Shown in pieces: positions 56,800 to 64,000 of a DNA stretch of 64,000 nucleotides; the first letter of the stretch is position 1; each line of letters starts with the position of its first letter. The translations under genes were made by a program, and so were the position numbers. The DNA is from Paracoccus spongiarum (lineage in GTDB: Bacteria > Pseudomonadota > Alphaproteobacteria > Rhodobacterales > Rhodobacteraceae): contig NZ_JAVAMQ010000003.1 of the NCBI RefSeq assembly GCF_030732095.1, positions 186,001 to 250,000 of the forward strand. Direction: 5' to 3'. The notes beneath the pieces are model-generated. The model worked only from the letters and a program-made list of their open reading frames with translations, did no database searches and was not told the DNA's origin.

Positions 56800-58700
56800 G
56801 GGCGATGCGCCCATCGCGCCCTGCCGGCTGGCAAACGCGCGGCGGCTGCCCGACCCCGGAACCCCGTCGATCGCACCCGTGTCAGGGCCAGCCGCGGACA
56901 GGGCGCGCCGCACGGCCATGCGCTCGTTCAGGCTCATCTGGGGTGCTGGGGCCGGGGTTGCCGGGCGACCGCCCGGCGTTGTGGCGGTGTCGCCGATTGC
57001 TGGTGGCGCTGCTGCTGAGATTGCATGCGCTGCGGCGGCCGCAGTTGCGGCTGACGAACCTGTCCCTTGACAACCTGACCGGCGAAGGTGCCGAACCGCC
57101 TGTTCAGGTCGTCGCCCGCAACGGGCTTACGAAAACCGGAGGAGAACGAAAGGCCGGACATGACCCGCTGGATCGTCCCACGCATCGTGAACCTCTCACA
57201 TCGCGCGCTCGGCGGTTCTCGTCGAACCGTTCGTCCCTGATGTTGCACCGTGCCGATGAACCTCTTCTGGCGAGGTCGGCATCCGATCACGCGGGCCTGG
57301 TCTGCACGTCGGACGGGACGAGGGCGTCCTTGATGTCCATCTGGAGGCTTTCCTGAACCGCGCGGCGAATATCCGCCATCGCCCCGACCCGCCGGCAAAG
57401 GGCATAGCCTCCTCGAGCCGTCCGCCCGGCCAGTGGACATGCATCGTCGGCGCCGTCAGGCTGATCCCGGATTTCCGGGTGCAGATCCGACGGATCTTCG
57501 CAGGCTGACCGGCCTGATCGAGGGAATGCGTCTTGATGACGGTGACGGGATCGATGTTCGGGTCGAACTGCCGCGTCGATCCGCAAGGCGTAGCCACGGC
57601 GCATATCGGCCGGGACGCAGAACGGTCGGGGGGTCGGGCGCCGATCGGGACGCCTTTCCCATGTGAGCGAAATCGTGACGTCATCCCGGGCGATCCGCAT
57701 CAGGATGAATCGGCCTGACCCTTCCGACGTCTGCTTCCACGCCCTCGGCTTCGCGCGTTCGAAGGCCAGCAGCGTCGGCTCCAGCCGGACGATGCGGCTG
57801 TCGGGACGGCTTACGCGATTTGCCCGGCGGTATCCGGATCTGCCCAACGCCGCCGCATGGTCGTGATGCTGCCGCCAGTGACGATGCACCGCAGGATGCG
57901 CAGGGTGTCGGTCCGCGTCTTCCAGGTCCGAGGGTCCGGGGATACCGGAATGCGCGCGCGGCCGGCCCTTGCAGGGGCGATGGATGAGGCGGACGCCCGA
58001 AGACCTCGCCTTCCTGCCATTGCCGCCGGTCCGCGCCTTCCGGCTCTGCGGCTGACGATGACCTCGTCCGGACGGTCGAGACAGCGGATTCCACACGCCC
58101 CGCGGCCGGGCCTTCCAGGCTGCGATTGACGGAGCGCAGCCCTCGATCCTCCTCGCCGAGGCGCGTTCGAGACGATGACGAAGCCGATGTCGCAGACACC
58201 GTTGCCTTGATGATGTGCGCATTCCATCCTGCGGCCATGATCCAGCCGGCAGGATCATCCCCGTCTTCCAGAGCTTCCGATATTCGCGGGTATCGATCGT
58301 CGCTCGACAGGGTGTGGGCGCCGAGGCCGGTGGACCGCGCCGATACTCTGGCCGCCGCCGCCGGGCGCCGGCTCGTGGCATGCTTGCCCCTGACAACGGG
58401 GGTGGGGACGTCATGAGCGGTCCCGACATTGCCGCAGTCGGGAGCCCCGAGGGATCAGGTCGAAATTGCGGGCAGTCTCGGGCCAGTCTTCTGCAAGGCT
58501 TATTGGCGACGCTTCCTGATCACGCGATCTCCGGTCTTTCGACCGTGATCCGTGGTCAAGAAGGCCCCCCGACCGAAGCGAGCCTGGCCGTCGGTGACGG
58601 CGCAGACATCCGCGAAGGATTTTTCCGGCCGGTGTTGCGGCGGGACAGGACTCGCGCGACGGCATCGGCCGGACCGGACAAATCATCCCTCGGATAGGAC
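56800..58700. other. Decayed stretch without recognisable genes
   Basis: About 1.9 kb with only short or low-quality frames. On the minus strand two overlapping frames between 57287 and 57684 keep some protein-like text (RICTRKSGISLTAPTMHVHW and AVQESLQMDIKDALVPSDVQ), suggesting a frameshifted former gene I cannot name. No terminal inverted repeat, tRNA or intact transposase was found. Confidence 0.45.
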
Positions 58701-58726
58701 GGCTGCCGGGAGATTTCCCGGCAGCC
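58701..58726. terminator. Perfect 11-bp hairpin
   Basis: GGCTGCCGGGA and TCCCGGCAGCC flank a GATT loop. On the plus strand a T-rich tail CTCGTTGCTGTTT follows, as if ending a lost plus-strand gene; it may also stop clpA read-through. Confidence 0.5.
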
Positions 58727-58767
58727 CTCGTTGCTGTTTCCCAAGACCCGGAACGACCCGGGCGGTC

Positions 58768-58793
58768 GCGGCGGGGGCCTTGTCCCCCGTCGC
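58768..58793 (-). terminator. Hairpin downstream of clpA
   Basis: GCGGCGGGGG and CCCCCGTCGC (one G-T pair) flank CCTTGT, 24 nt after the clpA stop. No T run follows. Confidence 0.45.
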
Positions 58794-58816
58794 GCGGGGC
58801 GCGCGCGGCGCCGCGG

Positions 58817-61141
58817 CTATTCCGCGGTCAGCAGCGGCGTGCGGGCCTTGCCGATGCGCGGCGCGTCGGGGCCCGAGATGTCGAAGACCGGCTTGTCGTC
58901 CTCGATCTTGACGCGCACCACGCCGCCCTTGGTCAGCCGGCCGAACAGCAATTCCTCGGCCAGCGGTTTCTTGATGTTTTCCTGGATGACCCGGCCCAGC
59001 GGGCGGGCGCCCATGCGGTCGTCATAGCCCTTTTCGGCCAGCCAGTCGGCGGCTTCGGGCGTCAGCTCGATATGCACGTTGCGATCCATCAGCTGGGCTT
59101 CCAGCTGCAGCACGAATTTCTCGACCACATGCACGACCACTTCGCGCGACAGCGGCGTGAAGCTGATGACGGCATCGAGGCGGTTGCGGAATTCGGGCGT
59201 GAAGGTGCGCTCGATGGCGGCGGTATCCTCGCCCTCGCGCTTGTCGCGGCCAAAGCCGATCGCGGCCTTCTGCATGTCCGAGGCCCCGGCATTGCTGGTC
59301 ATGATCAGGATGACATTGCGGAAATCCACCTGCCGGCCGTTATGGTCTGTCAGCCGGCCGTGATCCATCACCTGCAGCAGGATGTTGTAGACATCCGGGT
59401 GCGCCTTCTCGATCTCGTCCAGCAGCAGCACGCAATGGGGGTGCTGGTCCACGCCGTCGGTCAGCAGGCCGCCCTGATCGAACCCGACATAGCCCGGGGG
59501 CGCGCCGATCAGCCGGCTGACGGCGTGCTTTTCCATGTATTCGGACATGTCGAAGCGCAGCAGCTCGACCCCCAGCGTCGAGGCAAGCTGCTTGGCAACT
59601 TCGGTCTTGCCGACGCCGGTGGGGCCGGCGAACAGATAGTTGCCGATCGGCTTCTCGGGCTCGCGCAGCCCGGCCCGCGCCAGCTTGATGGCCGAGGACA
59701 ACGCCGAGATCGCGGCGTCCTGGCCAAAGACCACGCGCTTCAGCGTCACCTCGAGATCGCGCAGCACCTCGGCATCGTCCTTGCTGACATTCTTCGGCGG
59801 GATGCGGGCGATCTTGGCCACCACGGCCTCGATCTCCTTCGGGCTGATGGTCTTGCGGCGCTTGCTTTCAGACAGCAGGTGCTGGGCCGCGCCGGCCTCG
59901 TCGATCACGTCGATGGCGCTGTCGGGCAGCTTGCGGTCGTTGATGTAACGATGCGCCAGTTCCACCGCGGTGCGGATCGCCTCGTTGGTATAGCGCAGGT
60001 CGTGATGCTTTTCGAAATGCGGCTTCAGCCCCATCAGGATCTTGACGGTGTCGGCGACCGAGGGCTCGTTCACGTCGATCTTCTGGAACCGGCGGCTGAG
60101 CGCGCGGTCCTTTTCGAAATGCTGACGGTATTCCTTGTAGGTCGTCGATCCCATGCAGCGCAGCTTGCCGCCCGCCAGCGCGGGTTTCAGCAGGTTCGAG
60201 GCATCCATCGCCCCGCCCGAGGTGGCGCCGGCGCCGATCACGGTATGGATCTCGTCGATGAACAGGATCGCGTCGGGATGGGCCTCGAGCTCCTTTACGA
60301 CGGCCTTCAGCCGCTCTTCGAAATCGCCGCGATAGCGGGTTCCGGCCAGCAGCGCGCCCATGTCCAGCGAGAAGATCGTGGCGCCAGACAGCACCTCGGG
60401 GGTCTGCCCCTCGACGATCTTCTTGGCCAGCCCCTCGGCGATGGCGGTCTTGCCGACGCCCGGATCGCCGACCAGCAGCGGGTTGTTCTTGCGGCGCCGG
60501 CACAGCACCTGGATGCAGCGTTCGACCTCGTCCTCGCGGCCGATCAGCGGGTCCACGTCGCCCTTGCGCGACTTGACGTTCAGATCGACGCAGAATTTCG
60601 ACAGGGCGGTTTCTTCCTTGGCCTCCGGCGGGGCCTCGGCCTGTTTCTGGCCGGCCGGCTCGTCCGAGCCGACGACCTTGCGATTCTCGCTGAAGGAGGG
60701 GTTCTTGGCGACGCCATGGGCGATGAAGTTCACCGCGTCATAGCGGGTCATGTCCATTTCCTGCAGGAAGAACGCGGCATTCGATTCCCGTTCGGCGAAG
60801 ATCGCGACCAGCACGTTCGCGCCGGTCACCTCTTGCCGGCCCGAGCTTTGCACATGGATCGCCGCGCGCTGGATCACCCGCTGGAAGGCCGCGGTCGGCA
60901 CCGCCTCGGAGCCCTCGACATCGGTGATCAGGGTGGACAGGTCATCCTCGATGAAATCGATCAGCAGCTTGCGCAGTTCGTCCAGATTGACGTTGCAGGC
61001 GCGCATGACCTTCACCGCGTCGGGTTCGTCGGTCAGGGCCAGCAGCAGGTGTTCCAGCGTCGCCAGCTCGTGTCGATGTTCGTTTGCCAGAGCAAGTGCC
61101 TGGTGAATGGCCTGTTCCAGGGAGGTCGAGAAGCTTGGCAC
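58817..61141 (-). CDS. clpA: ATP-dependent Clp protease ATPase ClpA
   Basis: ClpA unfolds substrates and feeds them to ClpP. The 774 residues have the Clp N-domain (1-140), AAA module 1 with Walker A GDPGVGKT at 225-232, AAA module 2 with GPTGVGKT at 506-513, and the IGF loop at 628-630 that docks to ClpP. There is no ClpB-type middle coiled coil. The adaptor clpS, often just upstream, is not seen; the upstream 225 nt to gloB hold only promoter-like sequence. Confidence 0.97.
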   Translation of the reverse strand: MPSFSTSLEQAIHQALALANEHRHELATLEHLLLALTDEPDAVKVMRACNVNLDELRKLLIDFIEDDLSTLITDVEGSEAVPTAAFQRVIQRAAIHVQSSGRQEVTGANVLVAIFAERESNAAFFLQEMDMTRYDAVNFIAHGVAKNPSFSENRKVVGSDEPAGQKQAEAPPEAKEETALSKFCVDLNVKSRKGDVDPLIGREDEVERCIQVLCRRRKNNPLLVGDPGVGKTAIAEGLAKKIVEGQTPEVLSGATIFSLDMGALLAGTRYRGDFEERLKAVVKELEAHPDAILFIDEIHTVIGAGATSGGAMDASNLLKPALAGGKLRCMGSTTYKEYRQHFEKDRALSRRFQKIDVNEPSVADTVKILMGLKPHFEKHHDLRYTNEAIRTAVELAHRYINDRKLPDSAIDVIDEAGAAQHLLSESKRRKTISPKEIEAVVAKIARIPPKNVSKDDAEVLRDLEVTLKRVVFGQDAAISALSSAIKLARAGLREPEKPIGNYLFAGPTGVGKTEVAKQLASTLGVELLRFDMSEYMEKHAVSRLIGAPPGYVGFDQGGLLTDGVDQHPHCVLLLDEIEKAHPDVYNILLQVMDHGRLTDHNGRQVDFRNVILIMTSNAGASDMQKAAIGFGRDKREGEDTAAIERTFTPEFRNRLDAVISFTPLSREVVVHVVEKFVLQLEAQLMDRNVHIELTPEAADWLAEKGYDDRMGARPLGRVIQENIKKPLAEELLFGRLTKGGVVRVKIEDDKPVFDISGPDAPRIGKARTPLLTAE

Positions 61142-61366
61142 GGTCGTCTCCTGTCAGTCGGCTGGCGGTATGGGCATATCTTGCGGCCCACCTGCCCAGA
61201 CTGTCACGATACAGTTAAGATTTGGTGGAATTCGCCCGGCATCAAGTTCTTTTTGACGAAACGCGCGCGTTTTTCCCACGGATGAGGCAGATGTGATGCC
61301 CGTGCCGGCGATTTTCAAGTCGGGCCGGCGCGCGGGCCGAATTGGCTTGGCTGTGGCCGGGCCGCA

Positions 61367-62113
61367 TCAGAAGCGGTCCTTCATGGCGCGCAGCCGCCCG
61401 AACACCGCCGCGTCCGAGGCGTCCTGCATCTCCAGCCGGTCGCGCAGCGCGTCGACGCGCAGGAAGGGGTTGGTGGCGCGTTCGCAGGCCAGTGTCGCGG
61501 GGGCGCAGGGCTGGCTGGCCGCGGCGATGGCGGCCAGGCGGGCGCGCAGGTCGGCATTGTCGGGATCGACACTGGTCGCGAAGGCGCCGTTGCCGGTGCA
61601 GTAGTCATGGCCGGAACAGATCAGCGTGTCGGCGGGCAGGGCGTTCAGCCGCGACAGACTGTCCCACATCATCGGCGCGTCGCCCTCGAACAGGCGCCCG
61701 CAGCCCAGCGCCATCAGGCTGTCGGCGGTGAAGGCCAGCCCCGAGTCCGGGAAGTGGAAGGCCAGATGGCCGATGGTGTGGCCCGACACGTCGATCGCCT
61801 GCGCCGTCTCGCCCAGCACCTCCAGCCGCTCGCCGGGGGCCACGGAGAGGTCCAGCGGCGGCAGGCGGTGGGCGTCGGCGGCCGCGCCGATCACCCGCGC
61901 GCCCGTCTCGGCGACGATCCGGGGCACCGCCTGCACATGGTCGTCGTGGTGATGGGTCAGCAGGATCGCGTCCAGCCGCCAGCCGCGGGCCGCGATCTCG
62001 GTCAGCACGGGCGCCGCCTCGGGGGCGTCGACCAGCACGGTGCCCGCCGCGCCGTGCAGCAGATAGGCGTAGTTGTCCGTCAGGCAGCGCAGCGTGACCA
62101 GTTCCAGCGGCAT
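61367..62113 (-). CDS. gloB: Hydroxyacylglutathione hydrolase (glyoxalase II)
   Basis: GloB hydrolyses S-lactoylglutathione in methylglyoxal detoxification. From ATG 62113 it has 248 residues. The binuclear metal site is THHHDDH at 53-59, with DVSGHTIGHLAFHF, FTADSLMALGCGRLFEG and CSGHDYCTGN supplying the other ligands. The C-terminal glutathione-binding region (ATNPFLRVD) is present. AGGGGA precedes the start. It is divergent from the methyltransferase gene. Confidence 0.94.
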   Translation of the reverse strand: MPLELVTLRCLTDNYAYLLHGAAGTVLVDAPEAAPVLTEIAARGWRLDAILLTHHHDDHVQAVPRIVAETGARVIGAAADAHRLPPLDLSVAPGERLEVLGETAQAIDVSGHTIGHLAFHFPDSGLAFTADSLMALGCGRLFEGDAPMMWDSLSRLNALPADTLICSGHDYCTGNGAFATSVDPDNADLRARLAAIAAASQPCAPATLACERATNPFLRVDALRDRLEMQDASDAAVFGRLRAMKDRF

Positions 62114-62171
62114 TGGCAAATCCCCTGCTGTGTGATGTGGTTCAGCCTGACAAAAGCCGGGCCGGGGCGCA

Positions 62172-62969
62172 ATGCACCACGACATCGACGATCTGCGACG
62201 GTTCTACTACCAGCGCGCCCTGGGCCGGGTCGTGCAGCGGATCCTGCGCGACCGGCTGACGCAACGCTGGAGCCCGGCGGGCAGCACCGGCATGGCCGTC
62301 GCGGGGTTCGGCTTTGCCGCACCGATGCTGCGGCCCTACCTGACCGAGGCGCGGCGCGTCACCGCGCTGATGCCGGGGCCGCAAGGGGTGATGGCCTGGC
62401 CCGCGGGGATGCCCAATCACAGCGTGCTGTGCGACGAGACGGCCTGGCCGGTCGATACGGGCAGCATCGACCGGCTGGTGATGCTGCACGGGCTGGAGAC
62501 CAGCGACCACCCCGCCGCGCTGCTGCGCGAGACCTGGCGGGTGCTGGGCCCGGGCGGGCGGATGATGCTGATGGTGCCGAACCGGGCCGGGCTGTGGGCG
62601 GCCTCGGACCGCACGCCCTTCGGCTTTGGCCGCAGCTATACCGCCGGGCAGATCGAGGCGCAGACGCGGGCCGCGGGCTTCACCACCGAATGGCACGGCT
62701 CGGCGGTCTACATCCCGCCCTCGGACCGGCGCTTCTGGCTGCGCAGCGCGCAGATGTGGGAACGCACCGGCCTGCGCATCAGCCGGGTGCTGATCGCCGG
62801 CGTCACGCTGGTCGAGTTGTCCAAGCATGGCCGCGCCCCCGCCGCGCCGGGGCTGAAGGTGCATGTCCCCAGCCCGCTGGACATCCTCGACGGCGTGGGC
62901 CTGCCGCGGCCCGGCCGCGCCCCGGCGACACGGCGTCCCTCGGGGGCGGGGCGATCGCCCGCGCGCTGA
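62172..62969 (+). CDS. Class I SAM-dependent methyltransferase
   Basis: The 265 residues have a degenerate SAM-binding fold: VAVAGFGFAAPMLRPYL in motif I, then LPGPQGVMAWP, a VMLHGLET motif IV region and LLRETWRVLGPGGRMMLMVP, typical of motif VI. Motif I lacks the usual GxGxG. The family is found divergent from gloB in this group and has no fixed substrate. The last 40 residues are Pro/Arg-rich and probably disordered. Confidence 0.8.
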   Translation: MHHDIDDLRRFYYQRALGRVVQRILRDRLTQRWSPAGSTGMAVAGFGFAAPMLRPYLTEARRVTALMPGPQGVMAWPAGMPNHSVLCDETAWPVDTGSIDRLVMLHGLETSDHPAALLRETWRVLGPGGRMMLMVPNRAGLWAASDRTPFGFGRSYTAGQIEAQTRAAGFTTEWHGSAVYIPPSDRRFWLRSAQMWERTGLRISRVLIAGVTLVELSKHGRAPAAPGLKVHVPSPLDILDGVGLPRPGRAPATRRPSGAGRSPAR

Positions 62970-63094
62970 CTGCGCCCGACCGCTGGTTGAGCAAGGCAGC
63001 CAATCGCGCAAAACCTGTCCATAAGGTGAGGTGTCCCATCGGCGGAAAATCGCCTAGACTGACCAAGTGGTAAGTTTTTAGGTGGTATGGTGTC

Positions 63095-63856
63095 ATGTGT
63101 GCTGTTTGCGTCTCGCCGGCCCTGGATGGCTGGCCCATTTTTGTCCTCTGCACGGCGGGCGTTCAGCGCCGTGAAGGGCGGCTGACCGAAACCTTGCGAT
63201 CCCGCGGCCTGCCGTTTCGTGTGCTGGAAACGGTGAGGGGTGCATCGTGCCGCGGCTGGCGCGCGCAGCTGCACCGCCGCGCCTGGCAGCAGCTGCGCGA
63301 CGAGGATCTGCCCGGGGGCATCATGATCGAGGACGGGGCCCGGCTGATGCCGGGCTTCGTCGAATTCCTGCTGGCCCGCGGCTATCTTCATGCCGACCTG
63401 ACCCAGTTCAGCCACGGCCGGGCCCGCGCCTGGCTGTGGGGCGGCTGCGAGGCATCCGCGAATGTCGCGCTGCGGCCGCTGGCGGCCAGCACGGGGCTGG
63501 CCTCGGGCTATGCGCTGTCCTGGCGCGGCGCGGGAACCCTGCTGGCCGCGGCCGAGGGCGCCGCCCCGGCCGCCTCGGCGCAGCAGGCCGACTGGCCCTG
63601 CGACATCGCCCGGCTGGGCGCACTGGTGACCCGGCCGATGCTGGTCGAGCCGCCGGACTGGCTGGCCGATGCCGCGCCGATGCCGGCGCGGGCCGAGCAG
63701 CCAGCGCGTCCCTTCGAGATCGCGGCCCGGCGGGCCGAGGGTCCGGACTGGCGCGACCTTGCGGCCGCGACCCTGCCGGTCGCCGCCCCCGATCCGGGTC
63801 GCGCGGCGGGACGGGCGCGCGCCGCCTTCGCCCCGTCGCTGCCGACCGCGTTCTAG
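63095..63856 (+). CDS. Glycosyltransferase family 25-like protein
   Basis: The protein has 253 residues. The opening WPIFVLCTAGVQRREGRLTE and FRVLETVRG, then GIMIEDGARLMPGFVEFLLA, follow the GT25 pattern in which an acidic motif binds nucleotide sugar. The C-terminal 60 residues are Ala/Arg/Pro-rich. It has a single-gene position near the window end, after 125 nt of relatively AT-rich sequence that likely holds its promoter. A role in surface polysaccharide or LPS modification is suggested only by family. Confidence 0.6.
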   Translation: MCAVCVSPALDGWPIFVLCTAGVQRREGRLTETLRSRGLPFRVLETVRGASCRGWRAQLHRRAWQQLRDEDLPGGIMIEDGARLMPGFVEFLLARGYLHADLTQFSHGRARAWLWGGCEASANVALRPLAASTGLASGYALSWRGAGTLLAAAEGAAPAASAQQADWPCDIARLGALVTRPMLVEPPDWLADAAPMPARAEQPARPFEIAARRAEGPDWRDLAAATLPVAAPDPGRAAGRARAAFAPSLPTAF

Positions 63857-64000
63857 GCCGCCGCGACCGCGAATCCCGACCATCGCCGCCGGGTCCGTTC
63901 CGCGGGCCCGGCGTCGTCGCATCCGCGGGGGTGCGACCGCCTGCCGCACCCCCGCGACAGCGCCCTGTCGACCAATTCTCCCATGCCCCTGAATGCAGGC

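Overview
This window looks like a chromosomal segment of a high-GC alphaproteobacterium of the Rhodobacteraceae, most likely Paracoccus or a close relative. The evidence is the strongly GC-biased third codon positions, ChpT, an FYDLN-type acidic protein, the Zn-less HemB type, ornithine-lipid genes olsB-olsA, a B12-dependent ribonucleotide reductase, a class II AroA and short overlapping operons. The genus assignment is inference.

Layout. Bases 1-4715 are the end of an integrated phage or phage-satellite element: terminase large subunit (cut by the window edge), HK97-type capsid, protease and portal, and two Cys-rich proteins. It stops at the 3' end of a tRNA-Ala(GGC). Core genes follow: FYDLN protein, YgjP-like protease, a GntR regulator, a YSC84 lipoprotein, hemB, a membrane protein, then mfd-pabB-pabC. 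Next are prpE (with two TTTGCAAA sites upstream), maeB, the overlapping salvage operon cdd-deoA-deoB-add-upp, a SPOR protein, tyrS, anmK, two identical tRNA-Asp genes, proA, chpT, a DUF3553 protein, olsB-olsA and nrdJ.

Bases 34.4-43.9 kb hold a complete type I-E CRISPR-Cas locus on the minus strand: cas3, cas8e-cse2-cas7e-cas5e-cas6e-cas1-cas2, then an array of seven repeats and six spacers. A relic of an IS3-type transposase lies at its far edge. The most striking content is in the cas3-cas8e gap. There is a two-repeat mini-CRISPR whose degenerate first repeat encodes the end of cas3. Its single spacer matches 15 of the first 18 bases of a target that has an AAG PAM and overlaps the -35 box of the predicted cas8e promoter. 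Two of the three mismatches fall at positions 6 and 12, which Cascade flips out. Downstream on the same transcript lies a four-codon reading frame with a perfect Shine-Dalgarno and a rare AUA codon. Together these resemble a CreR-type cas-autoregulating guide and/or a CreT-CreA RNA toxin-antitoxin pair.

From 44.1 to 51.3 kb is a molybdenum-hydroxylase cluster: a MobA/MocA-like cytidylyltransferase and XdhC face a GntR regulator, FAD, 2Fe-2S and Mo subunits and a COG0523 GTPase, with a perfect palindromic operator candidate in the divergent promoter. The rest contains an unrecognised low-GC gene, an Lrp regulator, trxB, aroA, a decayed 3.2-kb stretch with an IS5-family relic, clpA, gloB, a methyltransferase and a family-25-like glycosyltransferase.
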